Assembly (NCBI GenBank): GCA_016703535.1
Contig: JADJBV010000001.1
Span: 3,648,001-3,712,000, forward strand
DNA length: 64,000 nucleotides
DNA from: Deltaproteobacteria bacterium
Lineage (GTDB): Bacteria > Myxococcota > Kuafuiibacteriia > Kuafuiibacteriales > Kuafuiibacteriaceae
Direction: 5' to 3'
This document shows, one piece after another, positions 40,725-49,447 of this stretch. The notes beneath the pieces are model-generated. The model did not search any database. It saw only the letters and a program-made list of their open reading frames with translations, and had not been told where the DNA came from. The first letter of the stretch is position 1; every line of letters begins with the position of its first letter. The position numbers and the translations under genes were made by a program.

Positions 40725-41111
40725 ATGCACGCGGCCAACCTGTCGGACTTCTTGTCGACCTTCTCCTTCGAGCCGGGCGTGAAGCCCACCTCCGGGTCGG
40801 ACCCGGTCTCCCCGGCCATCGCCGAGATCCAAGCCCTACGTCAGGTCGATGTGGTCGGGGCCCCGGACGGGTGGGACCGCCCGCCGCCTCTGCTCCACTC
40901 GGGTGAACTCAGCTTCGGCGATCAACTCCGCTTGCCCCCGCCGGCCTTCCGAGACGGCCCAGCGATCCATGGGTCGATCCGCCGGATCTTGGCGGTGGAC
41001 ACCCAACAACTCGGCGATCGGCCCGAGGTGGTGGCCAAAGAGGAGACCATGCGCCGGCTCCTCGGCGCCCTCCACGAGGCCAACCTTGAGATCCGTCGGC
41101 GCGGCCGCTGA
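40725..41111 (+). CDS. Small protein of unknown function upstream of the T3SS chaperone
   Basis: 128 residues from ATG at 40725; the larger open frame around it overlaps the previous gene. There is no Shine-Dalgarno site, only CCTCC right before the ATG, and a sigma54-like -24/-12 sequence ends 13 bases upstream. The middle is Pro-rich (GWDRPPPLLHSGELSFGDQL) and the C-terminus is an amphipathic helix (MRRLLGALHEANLEIRRRGR). No membrane segment or known motif. It is 12 bp before the chaperone gene, so it belongs to the chaperone-sctV unit. Confidence 0.7.
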   Translation: MHAANLSDFLSTFSFEPGVKPTSGSDPVSPAIAEIQALRQVDVVGAPDGWDRPPPLLHSGELSFGDQLRLPPPAFRDGPAIHGSIRRILAVDTQQLGDRPEVVAKEETMRRLLGALHEANLEIRRRGR

Positions 41112-41123
41112 GAGGAAGATCCG

Positions 41124-41813
41124 ATGAACACCGAAGCCCAACGCCCCCGTCGCCCCGCCCCCAAGGCCCGCACCTCACCCGGGGTCCGGGCCGCCGTAGA
41201 AGCGCAGGTCCCGGCCGAAATCCGGACTGAAAAACCGGCGCCGCCCCCCGCTCGGACCCCTTCCCAGGCCCGTTACCGCGTCCGCCCCCAGCCGATGGCC
41301 TTGGTGTCTTTGGACCCCCTCCGCACCCACTTTTTAGAGCGGGCCCAGGTGGTCGACGCAACCTTGGCGCCCCAGGGGCCGCGGGATCGACGGACCTTGG
41401 CGGCCCGCCGGGGCTACAGCCGAGAGGACCTGCAGGCGGTGGCCGAGATCGGCTACCACTACCTGCACAACGGCGGGGTCCGCTTCGCGCGCCTCTTGTT
41501 CGAAGGCCTGGTGGCGGTGTCGCCGGACGAGCCCTACTTCGCCTTGGCCCTCGGCCTGGCCGCCGATCACGCCGGCGACAAGGGGATGGCGCGCCGAGAG
41601 TACCAACGGGCCTCCGACCTGGACCCGAGTGATCCGCGCCCCGAGGTCAACTTGGCCGAGCTCGATCTGGAGGCCGGTCGCTTCGACGCCGCTCGGCGCC
41701 ACCTGGTGACCGCGTCCGATCGCTTGGCCCTTCGCTTGGATCCCGCCCTCGCGCTCAAGACCCGGGCGCTCCTCCACCGCACCACTCAACTCTGCACCGG
41801 AGCTCCACGATGA
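41124..41813 (+). CDS. TPR chaperone of translocators, SycD/LcrH-like
   Basis: 229 residues, GAGGAAG before the ATG. The first 85 residues are Pro/Ala/Arg-rich and likely disordered, which is unusual for the family (about 165 residues in all). The rest holds three TPRs: YHYLHNGGVRFARLLFEGLVA, LALGLAADHAGDKGMARREY and VNLAELDLEAGRFDAARRHL. This is the layout of class II T3SS chaperones, which hold the hydrophobic translocators before export; the two hydrophobic proteins encoded upstream are the natural clients. Its stop overlaps the sctV start (ATGA), so translation is coupled. Confidence 0.8.
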   Translation: MNTEAQRPRRPAPKARTSPGVRAAVEAQVPAEIRTEKPAPPPARTPSQARYRVRPQPMALVSLDPLRTHFLERAQVVDATLAPQGPRDRRTLAARRGYSREDLQAVAEIGYHYLHNGGVRFARLLFEGLVAVSPDEPYFALALGLAADHAGDKGMARREYQRASDLDPSDPRPEVNLAELDLEAGRFDAARRHLVTASDRLALRLDPALALKTRALLHRTTQLCTGAPR

Positions 41814-43936
41814 ACGCCCTCGCCGCCTTTGGCTTCGGACGCCTCTTTCGCCACCCCGATCTGGCCGCCGCGGTGGCGGTCCTGATCTTGACCGCCATGT
41901 TGGTGGTGCCGGTGCCCGGTTGGTTGTTGGATCTCTTGATCCCGATCAACCTGATGTTGTCGGTGACCCTTTTGGTCAGCGCCATGTTGGTCAAGAAGGT
42001 GCTGGACCTCTCTTCCTTCCCCAGCTTCCTCTTGGTCAGCACCCTGTTTCGTTTGGCCCTCAACCTCTCCTCCACCCGCGGCATCTTGGCCAAAGCCGAC
42101 GCCGGCCACCTGGTGGCGGCCTTCGGCAAGTTCGTGGTGCAAGGTGACTTGCTGATCGGCGTGGTGATGTTCGGCGTCATCACCTTGGTCCAGTTTATGG
42201 TGATCGCCAAAGGCGCCGAGCGGGTGGCCGAGGTCGGGGCCCGCTTCACCTTGGACGCCATGCCCGGTAAGCAGATGTCGATCGACGCCGCGGTGCGCAA
42301 CGGCGCGATCACCGACGAAGAGGGCCAGTTTCGCCGTGACGAGTTGGGCCGTGCTTCGACGCTGCTCGGGGCTTTGGACGGGGCCATGAAGTTCGTCAAG
42401 GGCGACGCCATCGCCGGTTTGATCATCACCGCCATCAACCTGGTGGCGGGGGTGGCCATCGGCGTGTTGCGGGCCGGGATGCCGGCCTTCGAGGCCCTGG
42501 AGCTCTACGCGACCTTGACCATCGGCGACGCCTTGGTGGCCCAGGTCTCGGCCTTGGTGATCACCTTGGCGGCCGGCCTGCTGGTCACCCGGGTCGATCC
42601 CCGAGACGCCCGCCACTCGATCGGCGACGTGTTGAAGCTGGAGCTCTTCTCCAGCCCCAAGGTGTTGGCGGTGGCCTCGGGGTCGATGTTCCTGATGGGC
42701 CTGGCGCCGGGCCTGCCGATGTTGCCCTTCTTTTTGGCCGGGGCGGTGGGGGCGGCCTGGGCCAGCCGTTTGGCCTTTTTCCCGCAAAAAGCCGCGGATC
42801 AACGGGATCCCCAGGCGGCTTTGCAACACAACTTGCAGAACCGGGTCGAGGCCGCCAAGAAGCAGAAGGCCCTCAGCGATCAGCTGGCCCCCACCGTCGT
42901 CCCGATCACCGTGGACCTGGGCCCGGGCCTGAGCGCCGCCTTGGGCTTTGGCAAGGCCGGCGAAGATCCGGTCTTGGTGCGGGACTACGTGCCCCAACTT
43001 CGGGACGCGCTCTACTTCGACACCGGCGTCCGTTTCCCGGGCATCCGCTTTCGTCCCTCCAGCGCCGGCGTGGCCGACCACGCTTTTGTGGTGCGGATCG
43101 ATGACGTGCCGGTGTTGGAGGAGCGGCTCTTCCCCGATCGTTCTTTGGCGACGGCCACCCCCGAACAGCTGCGTAAGTTGGGGATCGAGGCCGAACCGCA
43201 GCGGCACCCGATCTCGGGGGCCACCATGGCGCTGATCGCCAGCAGCGACAAAGCGCTGGCCACCGCCGCCGGGATCACCGTCTGGGAGGCGCCGGGCCTG
43301 GTGTGTTTGTCTTTGGCCGCGGTCTTGCGCCGACGGGCCGCCAACTTCTTGGGCATCCAAGAGGTGAGTGATCTGGTGGAGCGTTTGGAGAAGGCCTACC
43401 CGGCCCTGGTCAAAGAGGTGGTCCCCAAGATCACCAGCTTGCCCCAACTGCTCGGCGTCTTGCGGCGGTTGGTGGACGAGGGTGTGTCGATCCGCAACCT
43501 GCGGGCGATCATCGAGGCCCTCAGCGAACACGGCACCCGGGACGGAGATCCGGTCTGGCTGACCGAAAAAGTGAGGGCGGCCTTGGGGGCTCAGTTGGCC
43601 CACAGCTACGCCGGCATGGGCCATTCGCTGCCGGTGGTGCTGTTGGATCCCCTCCTGGAAGACACGGTGCGGGCGGGGATCTGCACGACCGCCGATGGTC
43701 ACACCTTGGCGCTCGAGCCCGAGGTGGCCAAGGAGGTGGTGATCTCGGTGGTGCGCTCTTTGGAGCCGATGTTGGCCCGGGGCAAACGCCCGATCGTTTT
43801 GACCCAAACGTCGCTGCGGCGCTTCGTGCGCAAGCTGCTGGAGGTCGATCTGCCGGCGGTGGCGGTGTTGGGCTTCGACGAACTCCCGGCGGATCTGAGC
43901 ATCCAGCCGATGGGCCGAGCCTGCCTACCGAGTTGA
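41810..43936 (+). CDS. sctV: Type III secretion export gate protein SctV
   Basis: 708 residues, the normal size for the FlhA/SctV family. The N-terminal half has about eight membrane helices (VAVLILTAMLVVPVPGWLL; LIPINLMLSVTLLVSAMLV; VMFGVITLVQFMVIAKGAE). The family signature is clear: LVSTLFRLALNLSSTRGIL, then ERVAEVGARFTLDAMPGKQ and MSIDA. The C-terminal half is the cytoplasmic ring that receives chaperone-substrate complexes and sets export order. SctV is preferred over flagellar FlhA because of the TPR chaperone, the translocator-like genes and the absence of flagellar genes here. Other basal-body genes (ATPase, SctR/S/T/U, rings) are not in this window. It ends one base before the convergent BamD-like gene. 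Confidence 0.95.
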   Translation: MNALAAFGFGRLFRHPDLAAAVAVLILTAMLVVPVPGWLLDLLIPINLMLSVTLLVSAMLVKKVLDLSSFPSFLLVSTLFRLALNLSSTRGILAKADAGHLVAAFGKFVVQGDLLIGVVMFGVITLVQFMVIAKGAERVAEVGARFTLDAMPGKQMSIDAAVRNGAITDEEGQFRRDELGRASTLLGALDGAMKFVKGDAIAGLIITAINLVAGVAIGVLRAGMPAFEALELYATLTIGDALVAQVSALVITLAAGLLVTRVDPRDARHSIGDVLKLELFSSPKVLAVASGSMFLMGLAPGLPMLPFFLAGAVGAAWASRLAFFPQKAADQRDPQAALQHNLQNRVEAAKKQKALSDQLAPTVVPITVDLGPGLSAALGFGKAGEDPVLVRDYVPQLRDALYFDTGVRFPGIRFRPSSAGVADHAFVVRIDDVPVLEERLFPDRSLATATPEQLRKLGIEAEPQRHPISGATMALIASSDKALATAAGITVWEAPGLVCLSLAAVLRRRAANFLGIQEVSDLVERLEKAYPALVKEVVPKITSLPQLLGVLRRLVDEGVSIRNLRAIIEALSEHGTRDGDPVWLTEKVRAALGAQLAHSYAGMGHSLPVVLLDPLLEDTVRAGICTTADGHTLALEPEVAKEVVISVVRSLEPMLARGKRPIVLTQTSLRRFVRKLLEVDLPAVAVLGFDELPADLSIQPMGRACLPS

Positions 43937-43937
43937 A

Positions 43938-44894
43938 CTAAGGCGCCGGAGGCGGCTCCGGAGCAGGATCAGTGTCAGGAGCAGGAGCAGGAGCAGGAGC
44001 AGGAACTTCGGCGCCCTTGGCGGTGGCGACGGCGGCAGGGCGAAGGGCCCGAGCTCGAGACAGCCGATCGGAGGCGGGGAACTTGCTGGCCAACTCCTCG
44101 ACCACCACCTTGAGCTTCGCGGCCTCACCCAGGCGCGCGTACACCTCGGCCATCTCGAGGAGCAGCTCGTCGTCCAGGCCGACGTCGGCGTATTCGGTGC
44201 GGATGACCTCCAGGCGGCCGACGTAGGCCCGGTCCTTCTCCTGGTTCTTGTAGAAGTCGGCCACGTACCGTTCGTGGGAGAGGAGCCGCTCCCTGACCTC
44301 TTTGAGGGTCGCTGAGCCTTCTTTCCAGTCTTCGTGGTTGGGGAAACGCTCGACGTATTGCTTGAGGGCCCGCTCGGCGTCCCGCACCGCCGCTTGGTCC
44401 TTCTCTTCGGCCGGGGGCAACATGAAGAAGTTGCCCGGGATCTGCTGGTAGTAGGACATCCCGACCTTAAACATGGCGTACGGCACCTTCTCGTGGGTCG
44501 GGTGCATCCGCACGAAGTTCTGGAAGGTGTCGATCGCCTCCAAATAACGCTGGCGCTGGAACTGGCAGTCGCCGATCCGCAGCTCGGACAACAGCGTATA
44601 CTGAGAATACGGGAACTTGGTCTTCAGGTAGGCGTAGTAGCGCTGGGCCGCCAGGTACTCTTCTTCGGCGTAGGCCTCTTCACCCTTTTGCCAGTTGCCC
44701 TCGGCGCTCTGTTCGTAGCTGACCGAAGGTGCACTTTCACCGCGGCCGGGGGTGGCGGCGCCGCCCAAGGACTCGGCGTTTTGGATCGCCTCGTCTTCGG
44801 CGTCGTCGTTGGCCGCGGCGCCAGCGTTGCTCTTGCTCTTGCTGCCGGCGCAGCCGAGGCCGAGGAGCAGGAGGGCCAGCCAGAGGGCGCGCAT
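43938..44894 (-). CDS. bamD: BamD-like outer-membrane assembly lipoprotein
   Basis: 318 residues from ATG at 44894; the upstream frame runs into the next gene. The signal peptide ends in lipobox LLGLGC. A Ser/Ala/Asp-rich linker is followed by TPR-type repeats with the BamD pattern: GEEAYAEEEYLAAQRYYAYLKTKFP, GDCQFQRQRYLEAIDTFQNF, MFKVGMSYYQQIP and DAERALKQYVERFPN. The C-terminus ends in a Pro/Ala/Asp-rich tail of repeated PAPAPAP. BamD sits on the periplasmic face of the outer membrane and helps BamA fold beta-barrels. Other TPR lipoproteins of this class exist, so the name is probable rather than sure. Confidence 0.75.
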   Translation of the reverse strand: MRALWLALLLLGLGCAGSKSKSNAGAAANDDAEDEAIQNAESLGGAATPGRGESAPSVSYEQSAEGNWQKGEEAYAEEEYLAAQRYYAYLKTKFPYSQYTLLSELRIGDCQFQRQRYLEAIDTFQNFVRMHPTHEKVPYAMFKVGMSYYQQIPGNFFMLPPAEEKDQAAVRDAERALKQYVERFPNHEDWKEGSATLKEVRERLLSHERYVADFYKNQEKDRAYVGRLEVIRTEYADVGLDDELLLEMAEVYARLGEAAKLKVVVEELASKFPASDRLSRARALRPAAVATAKGAEVPAPAPAPAPDTDPAPEPPPAP

Positions 44895-44928
44895 GGCCCC
44901 TGGGCTACCACGGCCGACCCCGATCCGT

Positions 44929-47900
44929 TTAGTCCTCTTTGATGCTGTCAAACTGGCGATCGAAGAGGGCCAAGACGTCCTCTTCCCCGCCCAAAAGCGG
45001 CGATTTGCCCTTGCCGGCGGGGGGCGGTGGGGGCGGCGGCGTGCTGACCTTGGGCGACGGGGTGCCATCGGGCAGGTTGTTCACCTGGGTGATGTCGTCT
45101 TCGTCGTCCTCGACCCCCAAGGCCGCGGCCTTACTCAGAGCGGCGGCCACGTCCGGCTTCTTTCCGGGCACCGGGGGCGGTCCCTTGGCCGCGGGGTTGG
45201 GCCCGGAGGCCGTCTTGTTGGCCGGCGGCGCTTTGGCCCCGTCCGAGGGCGCCCGCCACGTGGCCTCCACCGGCGTCAGGTTGGGGATGGTGTGTTCCGG
45301 CGACGGCGGCAGATCGCTGGTCTTTCGCGGCGTGTTCAGGGGGCCGACCATCGTCTTGCCGGCGGCGATCGGGGGTAAAGTGCCATCCTTGACCGGCAAA
45401 GGCCGGGGCAAAGGACGGCCCGACGCGCCGGGCACTCCGCTCGGGTTGGTCGCGTCACCGATGTGGGCGATGAAGGACTCGAAGTCCGCCTCGACCTCAC
45501 TTTTGGCCGGCCGTTCGCTCTCCATCTTGCGCATGCGATCGGTCAGCCGTTGGGCCGCCAGCTGGCTGGTCCGCAGCTGACGGGTCGCCTCGATCTTGTG
45601 TTTACGCAGCTCCTCGACCTCGAGGGCGTGGTTCTGCTCCACCTCTCGGGCCTTGGTCTGGTAGTCGTCGTGCAGCTCCTCCAGCTCCCGAACGTAGCGG
45701 TTTTCGACCTCGTCCTTCTCCCGGCGCGCGGCGTCCAACCTCTCCTTGAGCTCGGCCTGGGCCCGCTTTTCGGCGGCCACCTCGGCGGCCCGATCTTCCA
45801 GCTTCTGGCGCAGCTCGGCGAGTTGGGCGTCTTTGCCAAAAAGTTCGGACTTGCGCCGCTCATCGAGGGCGCTCTTCTCCGAGGCCAAGGTGGCGGCCCG
45901 GGCCGTCGACTCGTCGAGGCGCGTCGCCAAAGCCGCCGCTTCCTCACGCAGCCGCGACAACTCCCGTTCGCTGCGGACCCGCTCGCCGTTGCTCTCGACC
46001 GTCAGGGCCTCGATGCGACGAATGGCCTCGGCGTGTTGGTGCTCCAGCTCCGCCCGGTTGATCTCCACGTTCTCCAGCCGGGTTTCGCTGTCTTGGAAAC
46101 GCTGGTTGAGGGTGGCGATTTCGGTCCGCTGTTCGGCCAGCTGCTTTTCGTAGGAGTGCACCCGGGCGGCGTTCTGCTCCTCGAGCCGCGCGTAGGCCTG
46201 CTTGAGGGCCTCTCGTTCGGACCGCAACTTGTCCAGCTCGGACCCCAACTCCTTGAGCCGCGTCCGGGCCGAGTCCCGATCTTTGGTGAGCTCCTCTCGC
46301 CCGGCGGCCCACTCTTTTTGGGCCCGGGAGAGCTCGTTTTCGAGGCGAACGAAGGCCTCTTGGGCCCTCGCCAGATCGGCGTTGAGCCCAACCCGCACCT
46401 GCTCCAGCTGAGCCCGCTCGGCCTGGGTGCTGGCCAGGGTCTTCTCGAGCAGCTCGATCCGTCCGCCCCGGACGTCGACCTCGGCCTCCAGCTCGTCGGC
46501 CCGATCGCCGACGGCGTCCAGCTCGGCGGCCAACTTGGTGTTGGTCGCCTGCACCCGCTCCAGCTCGGCTTCGCGGTTGCGCTTGTCCGAGGCCAGGTGA
46601 TCCCGCTCCACCAGGAGCGACTCGTGATTTTCGTGAAGGTCCGCCAGCTCGTCCCTTAGTTTGCTGAGCTCGGCGTCCCGAGACAGCAGGGTCCGAGCCG
46701 AGTCCTCGAGCCGGGTGGCCCGTTCACTGGCTTCGGCCCGAGCGGTGGCCAACTCAGCCTGCCGCCGCTCGAGGTCGCTGCGCACGTGCTCCAGGTTGTC
46801 CTCGAGCTCGGCGTTTTCGACCCGCAGCGACTGGACCGACTCGTCGAGGGCGGCGACGCGCCCCTGGAGCCGTCCGTTTTCGGCGCCCCGGGCGTCGTGT
46901 TCGCCCCGCAAAGTATGGAGCGACTGCTCCAATTCCTGCCGCTTCTCGAGGGAAAGTTTGAGGGCCTCTTCCCGTTCGGCCAGGCGGCCTTCCCGGAGCG
47001 CCAAGGTCTCCCGGGTCGCGCCCAGATCCTTTTCGGTCTGGCGCAGCGACTTGGTGGTGCTCTCCAGATCTTGTCGAGTGGTCTCGAGGGCCCGCTCCAG
47101 CTGAGCGACGCTGCGTTCAGCCTGGACCCGATCCCGGGTCTCGTTCTCCAGGCGCTTTTGCAGGTCGTCGATCTCGTCGCCCCGGACCGCCAGGTCCGTG
47201 CCCAAGCGGATGATCTGCTCCCGCAGATCACTCTCGAGCTGGGTGGCCTCTTCTTTGGCTTGCTCCAGCTCTCGTTCACCGTCGGCGATCTGGGCCCGCA
47301 AAGTGGCGGCCTGATCTTGAGTGCGCCGATCCAGGTCTTGGTAGCGGCCCTGCTCTTCGGCCAAGGAGGCCTCGAGGCTGGCGATCTGATCGTTGGCCGC
47401 GCCCAGCTCTTTGCGGGTGTCGACCAGGCTGGCCTCGACCCGATCCAGCTCCAGCTCCCGCTCTTCGATGGTCCGGGTTTTAGCCTGGATGACCCCTTGG
47501 AGTTCGGCCTCCCGATCTTCCAGGGCTTGTTCGACCGAAAGGCGCGCGCCCTCCAGCCGGTTGACCTCGGCCCGCAGCTCCGACTCGGTGTCGGCGGCTT
47601 TGCTGCGTTCGTCCTCGAGGGTCTGCTCCAGGCTGCTGATCCGGCCATCCCGATCCGCGATGGTGGCCCGCAGATCGGCTTCGTTTTCGGCGTGGCGTTG
47701 AGCCTCGGAGGTGTTCTGGGCCGTCAGGTCGTCGATCTGAGCGTTGGCCGCCAACAGCTCGGCGTTGAGCGAACGTTCCGTTTCCGCCCGGGACACCCGC
47801 TCGTTGTCGAGTTCGGCGCTGGTCCGGGCCAGGTCGGCCCGCAGGCTACTTTCGGTTTCGGTCGAGGCGGCCTTCAGTGCCTCGAGCTCGGCGTCCAGGC

Positions 47901-49311
47901 TGTCGCCGCGGGCCCGAGCGTCCGAAAGTTCGTCCACCCGCAGGGCCAGGTTGGTCCGCACCTCTTCCAGCTGCTCCGAAAGATCCCGCTCGGTTTCGGC
48001 GAGGGTCGCTTCGGTGCTGGCCAGGTCACCTCGGAGCCCGTCGACGATCTCCTTTTGGGCCTCCAGCTCGAAGCGCTGCTCCCGGATCAAGCCGTCGATC
48101 TCTTCCCGGGTGCCAGCCAGATCGTTGCGGAGCCCGAGGATCAGGGCCTCCAGCTCCAGCCGCTGCTGATCTTGGCCTTCGATCCTGGCCAAGCCTTCGG
48201 CCCGGTCTTTTTCCAGCCGCGCCTTGTCACCACGCAGGCCCTCGAGTTCGGTCTCCCGCTCCCGCAGCGTCCGCTCCCGCTCGCCGATCACCTGGCCGAG
48301 CTCGGCCACCTTGGCGCGGTTCTTCTCCGCGTCCAGCTTGGCGTCGTTTTCGGCTTGGGCCAGGGCCTCCTTGAGCGTCTTCTCCCGCTCTTCGGCGTTG
48401 CGGTGGGCGTTCTTCGAGTCGGCCAGCTCTTTTTCTTTGAGGGCGACGTTGTGGATCAGCTCGTTTTCGCGGGTGATCTTCTCTTCCAGCAGCTGCTCGA
48501 AGCTGGCGTTGAACTCGGCGGTGCGTCGGTCGAGTTCACCGCGGCGCGACTCGCTGGTCGAAGAGATCTCTTCGACGGTCATCTTCAGCGACTGGATCTC
48601 GACGTCTTTTTCGACGAGCCGTTCGCTCCAGTCGTGGGACTCCCGCTCCTTGGCCTTGAGCAGGTCGGTCATCCGAGCCAGGGCGCCTTCTCGTTCCCTG
48701 AGGCGCTGGCGCAACATGTCCAGCTTGGCGTCGGCGGTGGTGCGGCGGCCGGCGATCGAGGCCTCCCGGCGCAACGGCGGAGCGCTGACCGGCTCTTCGG
48801 GCTCGGGGTTGGCCAAAGAGTCCCGCACTTCTTCGATGAAGAGCGTGTCCTCTTCGGTCATGGCCCGAACCGGCTCTTTGGCCACCGGCGGCAAGGGCGG
48901 CGGCTTCTCTTGGCCGGCCGGCGGGAACAACACGCCCTTCACCCGATCCCGAAAGTCTTCGAACGGATACGGCGGCTTCTCCGGCAACAAGATGTACTCG
49001 TCGGCCCGAGTGTCCTTCTTGCGATGGTCGTCGAAGATCGCGTCGTCGGCGGCGGCGCTGTAGAGAAAGATCGGCATGCTCTGCAGCTTCTTGTTCGACT
49101 TGAGCCGATTGCAGAGGGAGTAGCCGGAGGCGCCCTCTCTGCCTTCGGCCCGCATCAACACCACGTCAGGGCGCTCAGCGCGGATCTCCTCAAGTGGATC
49201 CCGATCACCTTGGGAGATGGCGACCTTGAGGCCGTCGGTCCGAAGGGCGGCGGCCACCATGAGCGCGAACTCGCGGTCTTCGTCGATAATGAAGGCGTTC
49301 TTCTGGGGCAC
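44929..49311 (-). CDS. FrzS/AglZ-like protein: pseudo-receiver plus very long coiled coil
   Basis: About 1460 residues from GTG at 49311; the frame opens further upstream but the receiver fold starts right here (NAFIIDEDREFALMVAAALR). The N-terminal 130 residues are a response-regulator-like domain, but the phospho-Asp position after PDVVLM is Arg, so it is a pseudo-receiver. It continues GYSLCNRLKSNKKLQSMPIF, close to AglZ/FrzS. Residues about 260-1280 are nearly unbroken heptads. The last 180 residues are Pro/Ala-rich, with acidic patches and a FDRQFDSIKED end. AglZ and FrzS organise polarity of gliding and pili in Myxococcus; a polarity or motility scaffold role is inferred. It follows the BamD-like gene's 5' side by 34 bp on the same strand. 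Confidence 0.83.
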   Translation of the reverse strand: MPQKNAFIIDEDREFALMVAAALRTDGLKVAISQGDRDPLEEIRAERPDVVLMRAEGREGASGYSLCNRLKSNKKLQSMPIFLYSAAADDAIFDDHRKKDTRADEYILLPEKPPYPFEDFRDRVKGVLFPPAGQEKPPPLPPVAKEPVRAMTEEDTLFIEEVRDSLANPEPEEPVSAPPLRREASIAGRRTTADAKLDMLRQRLREREGALARMTDLLKAKERESHDWSERLVEKDVEIQSLKMTVEEISSTSESRRGELDRRTAEFNASFEQLLEEKITRENELIHNVALKEKELADSKNAHRNAEEREKTLKEALAQAENDAKLDAEKNRAKVAELGQVIGERERTLRERETELEGLRGDKARLEKDRAEGLARIEGQDQQRLELEALILGLRNDLAGTREEIDGLIREQRFELEAQKEIVDGLRGDLASTEATLAETERDLSEQLEEVRTNLALRVDELSDARARGDSLDAELEALKAASTETESSLRADLARTSAELDNERVSRAETERSLNAELLAANAQIDDLTAQNTSEAQRHAENEADLRATIADRDGRISSLEQTLEDERSKAADTESELRAEVNRLEGARLSVEQALEDREAELQGVIQAKTRTIEERELELDRVEASLVDTRKELGAANDQIASLEASLAEEQGRYQDLDRRTQDQAATLRAQIADGERELEQAKEEATQLESDLREQIIRLGTDLAVRGDEIDDLQKRLENETRDRVQAERSVAQLERALETTRQDLESTTKSLRQTEKDLGATRETLALREGRLAEREEALKLSLEKRQELEQSLHTLRGEHDARGAENGRLQGRVAALDESVQSLRVENAELEDNLEHVRSDLERRQAELATARAEASERATRLEDSARTLLSRDAELSKLRDELADLHENHESLLVERDHLASDKRNREAELERVQATNTKLAAELDAVGDRADELEAEVDVRGGRIELLEKTLASTQAERAQLEQVRVGLNADLARAQEAFVRLENELSRAQKEWAAGREELTKDRDSARTRLKELGSELDKLRSEREALKQAYARLEEQNAARVHSYEKQLAEQRTEIATLNQRFQDSETRLENVEINRAELEHQHAEAIRRIEALTVESNGERVRSERELSRLREEAAALATRLDESTARAATLASEKSALDERRKSELFGKDAQLAELRQKLEDRAAEVAAEKRAQAELKERLDAARREKDEVENRYVRELEELHDDYQTKAREVEQNHALEVEELRKHKIEATRQLRTSQLAAQRLTDRMRKMESERPAKSEVEADFESFIAHIGDATNPSGVPGASGRPLPRPLPVKDGTLPPIAAGKTMVGPLNTPRKTSDLPPSPEHTIPNLTPVEATWRAPSDGAKAPPANKTASGPNPAAKGPPPVPGKKPDVAAALSKAAALGVEDDEDDITQVNNLPDGTPSPKVSTPPPPPPPAGKGKSPLLGGEEDVLALFDRQFDSIKED

Positions 49312-49447
49312 CGGAGTTAGGACGCTAGCCCCCCCAAAGGTGGCGATCAATTCGCGGGACAAGAACGACCCCCCGATGGCGCATTTTTGGGGTTTTGCGC
49401 GTACACCCCCGTACCGGTCCAACGCCGAGGTCGGTATCATCCCTGGG

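Noticed and set aside
41810..43936. Flagellar FlhA as an alternative name
   Set aside because: No flagellar gene in the window, while a translocator chaperone is translationally coupled to it.
49344..49360. Sigma54 promoter for the IPT/FG-GAP gene
   Set aside because: TGGCGA...TTCGC has the spacing but poor match in both elements; such hits are expected by chance in high-GC DNA.
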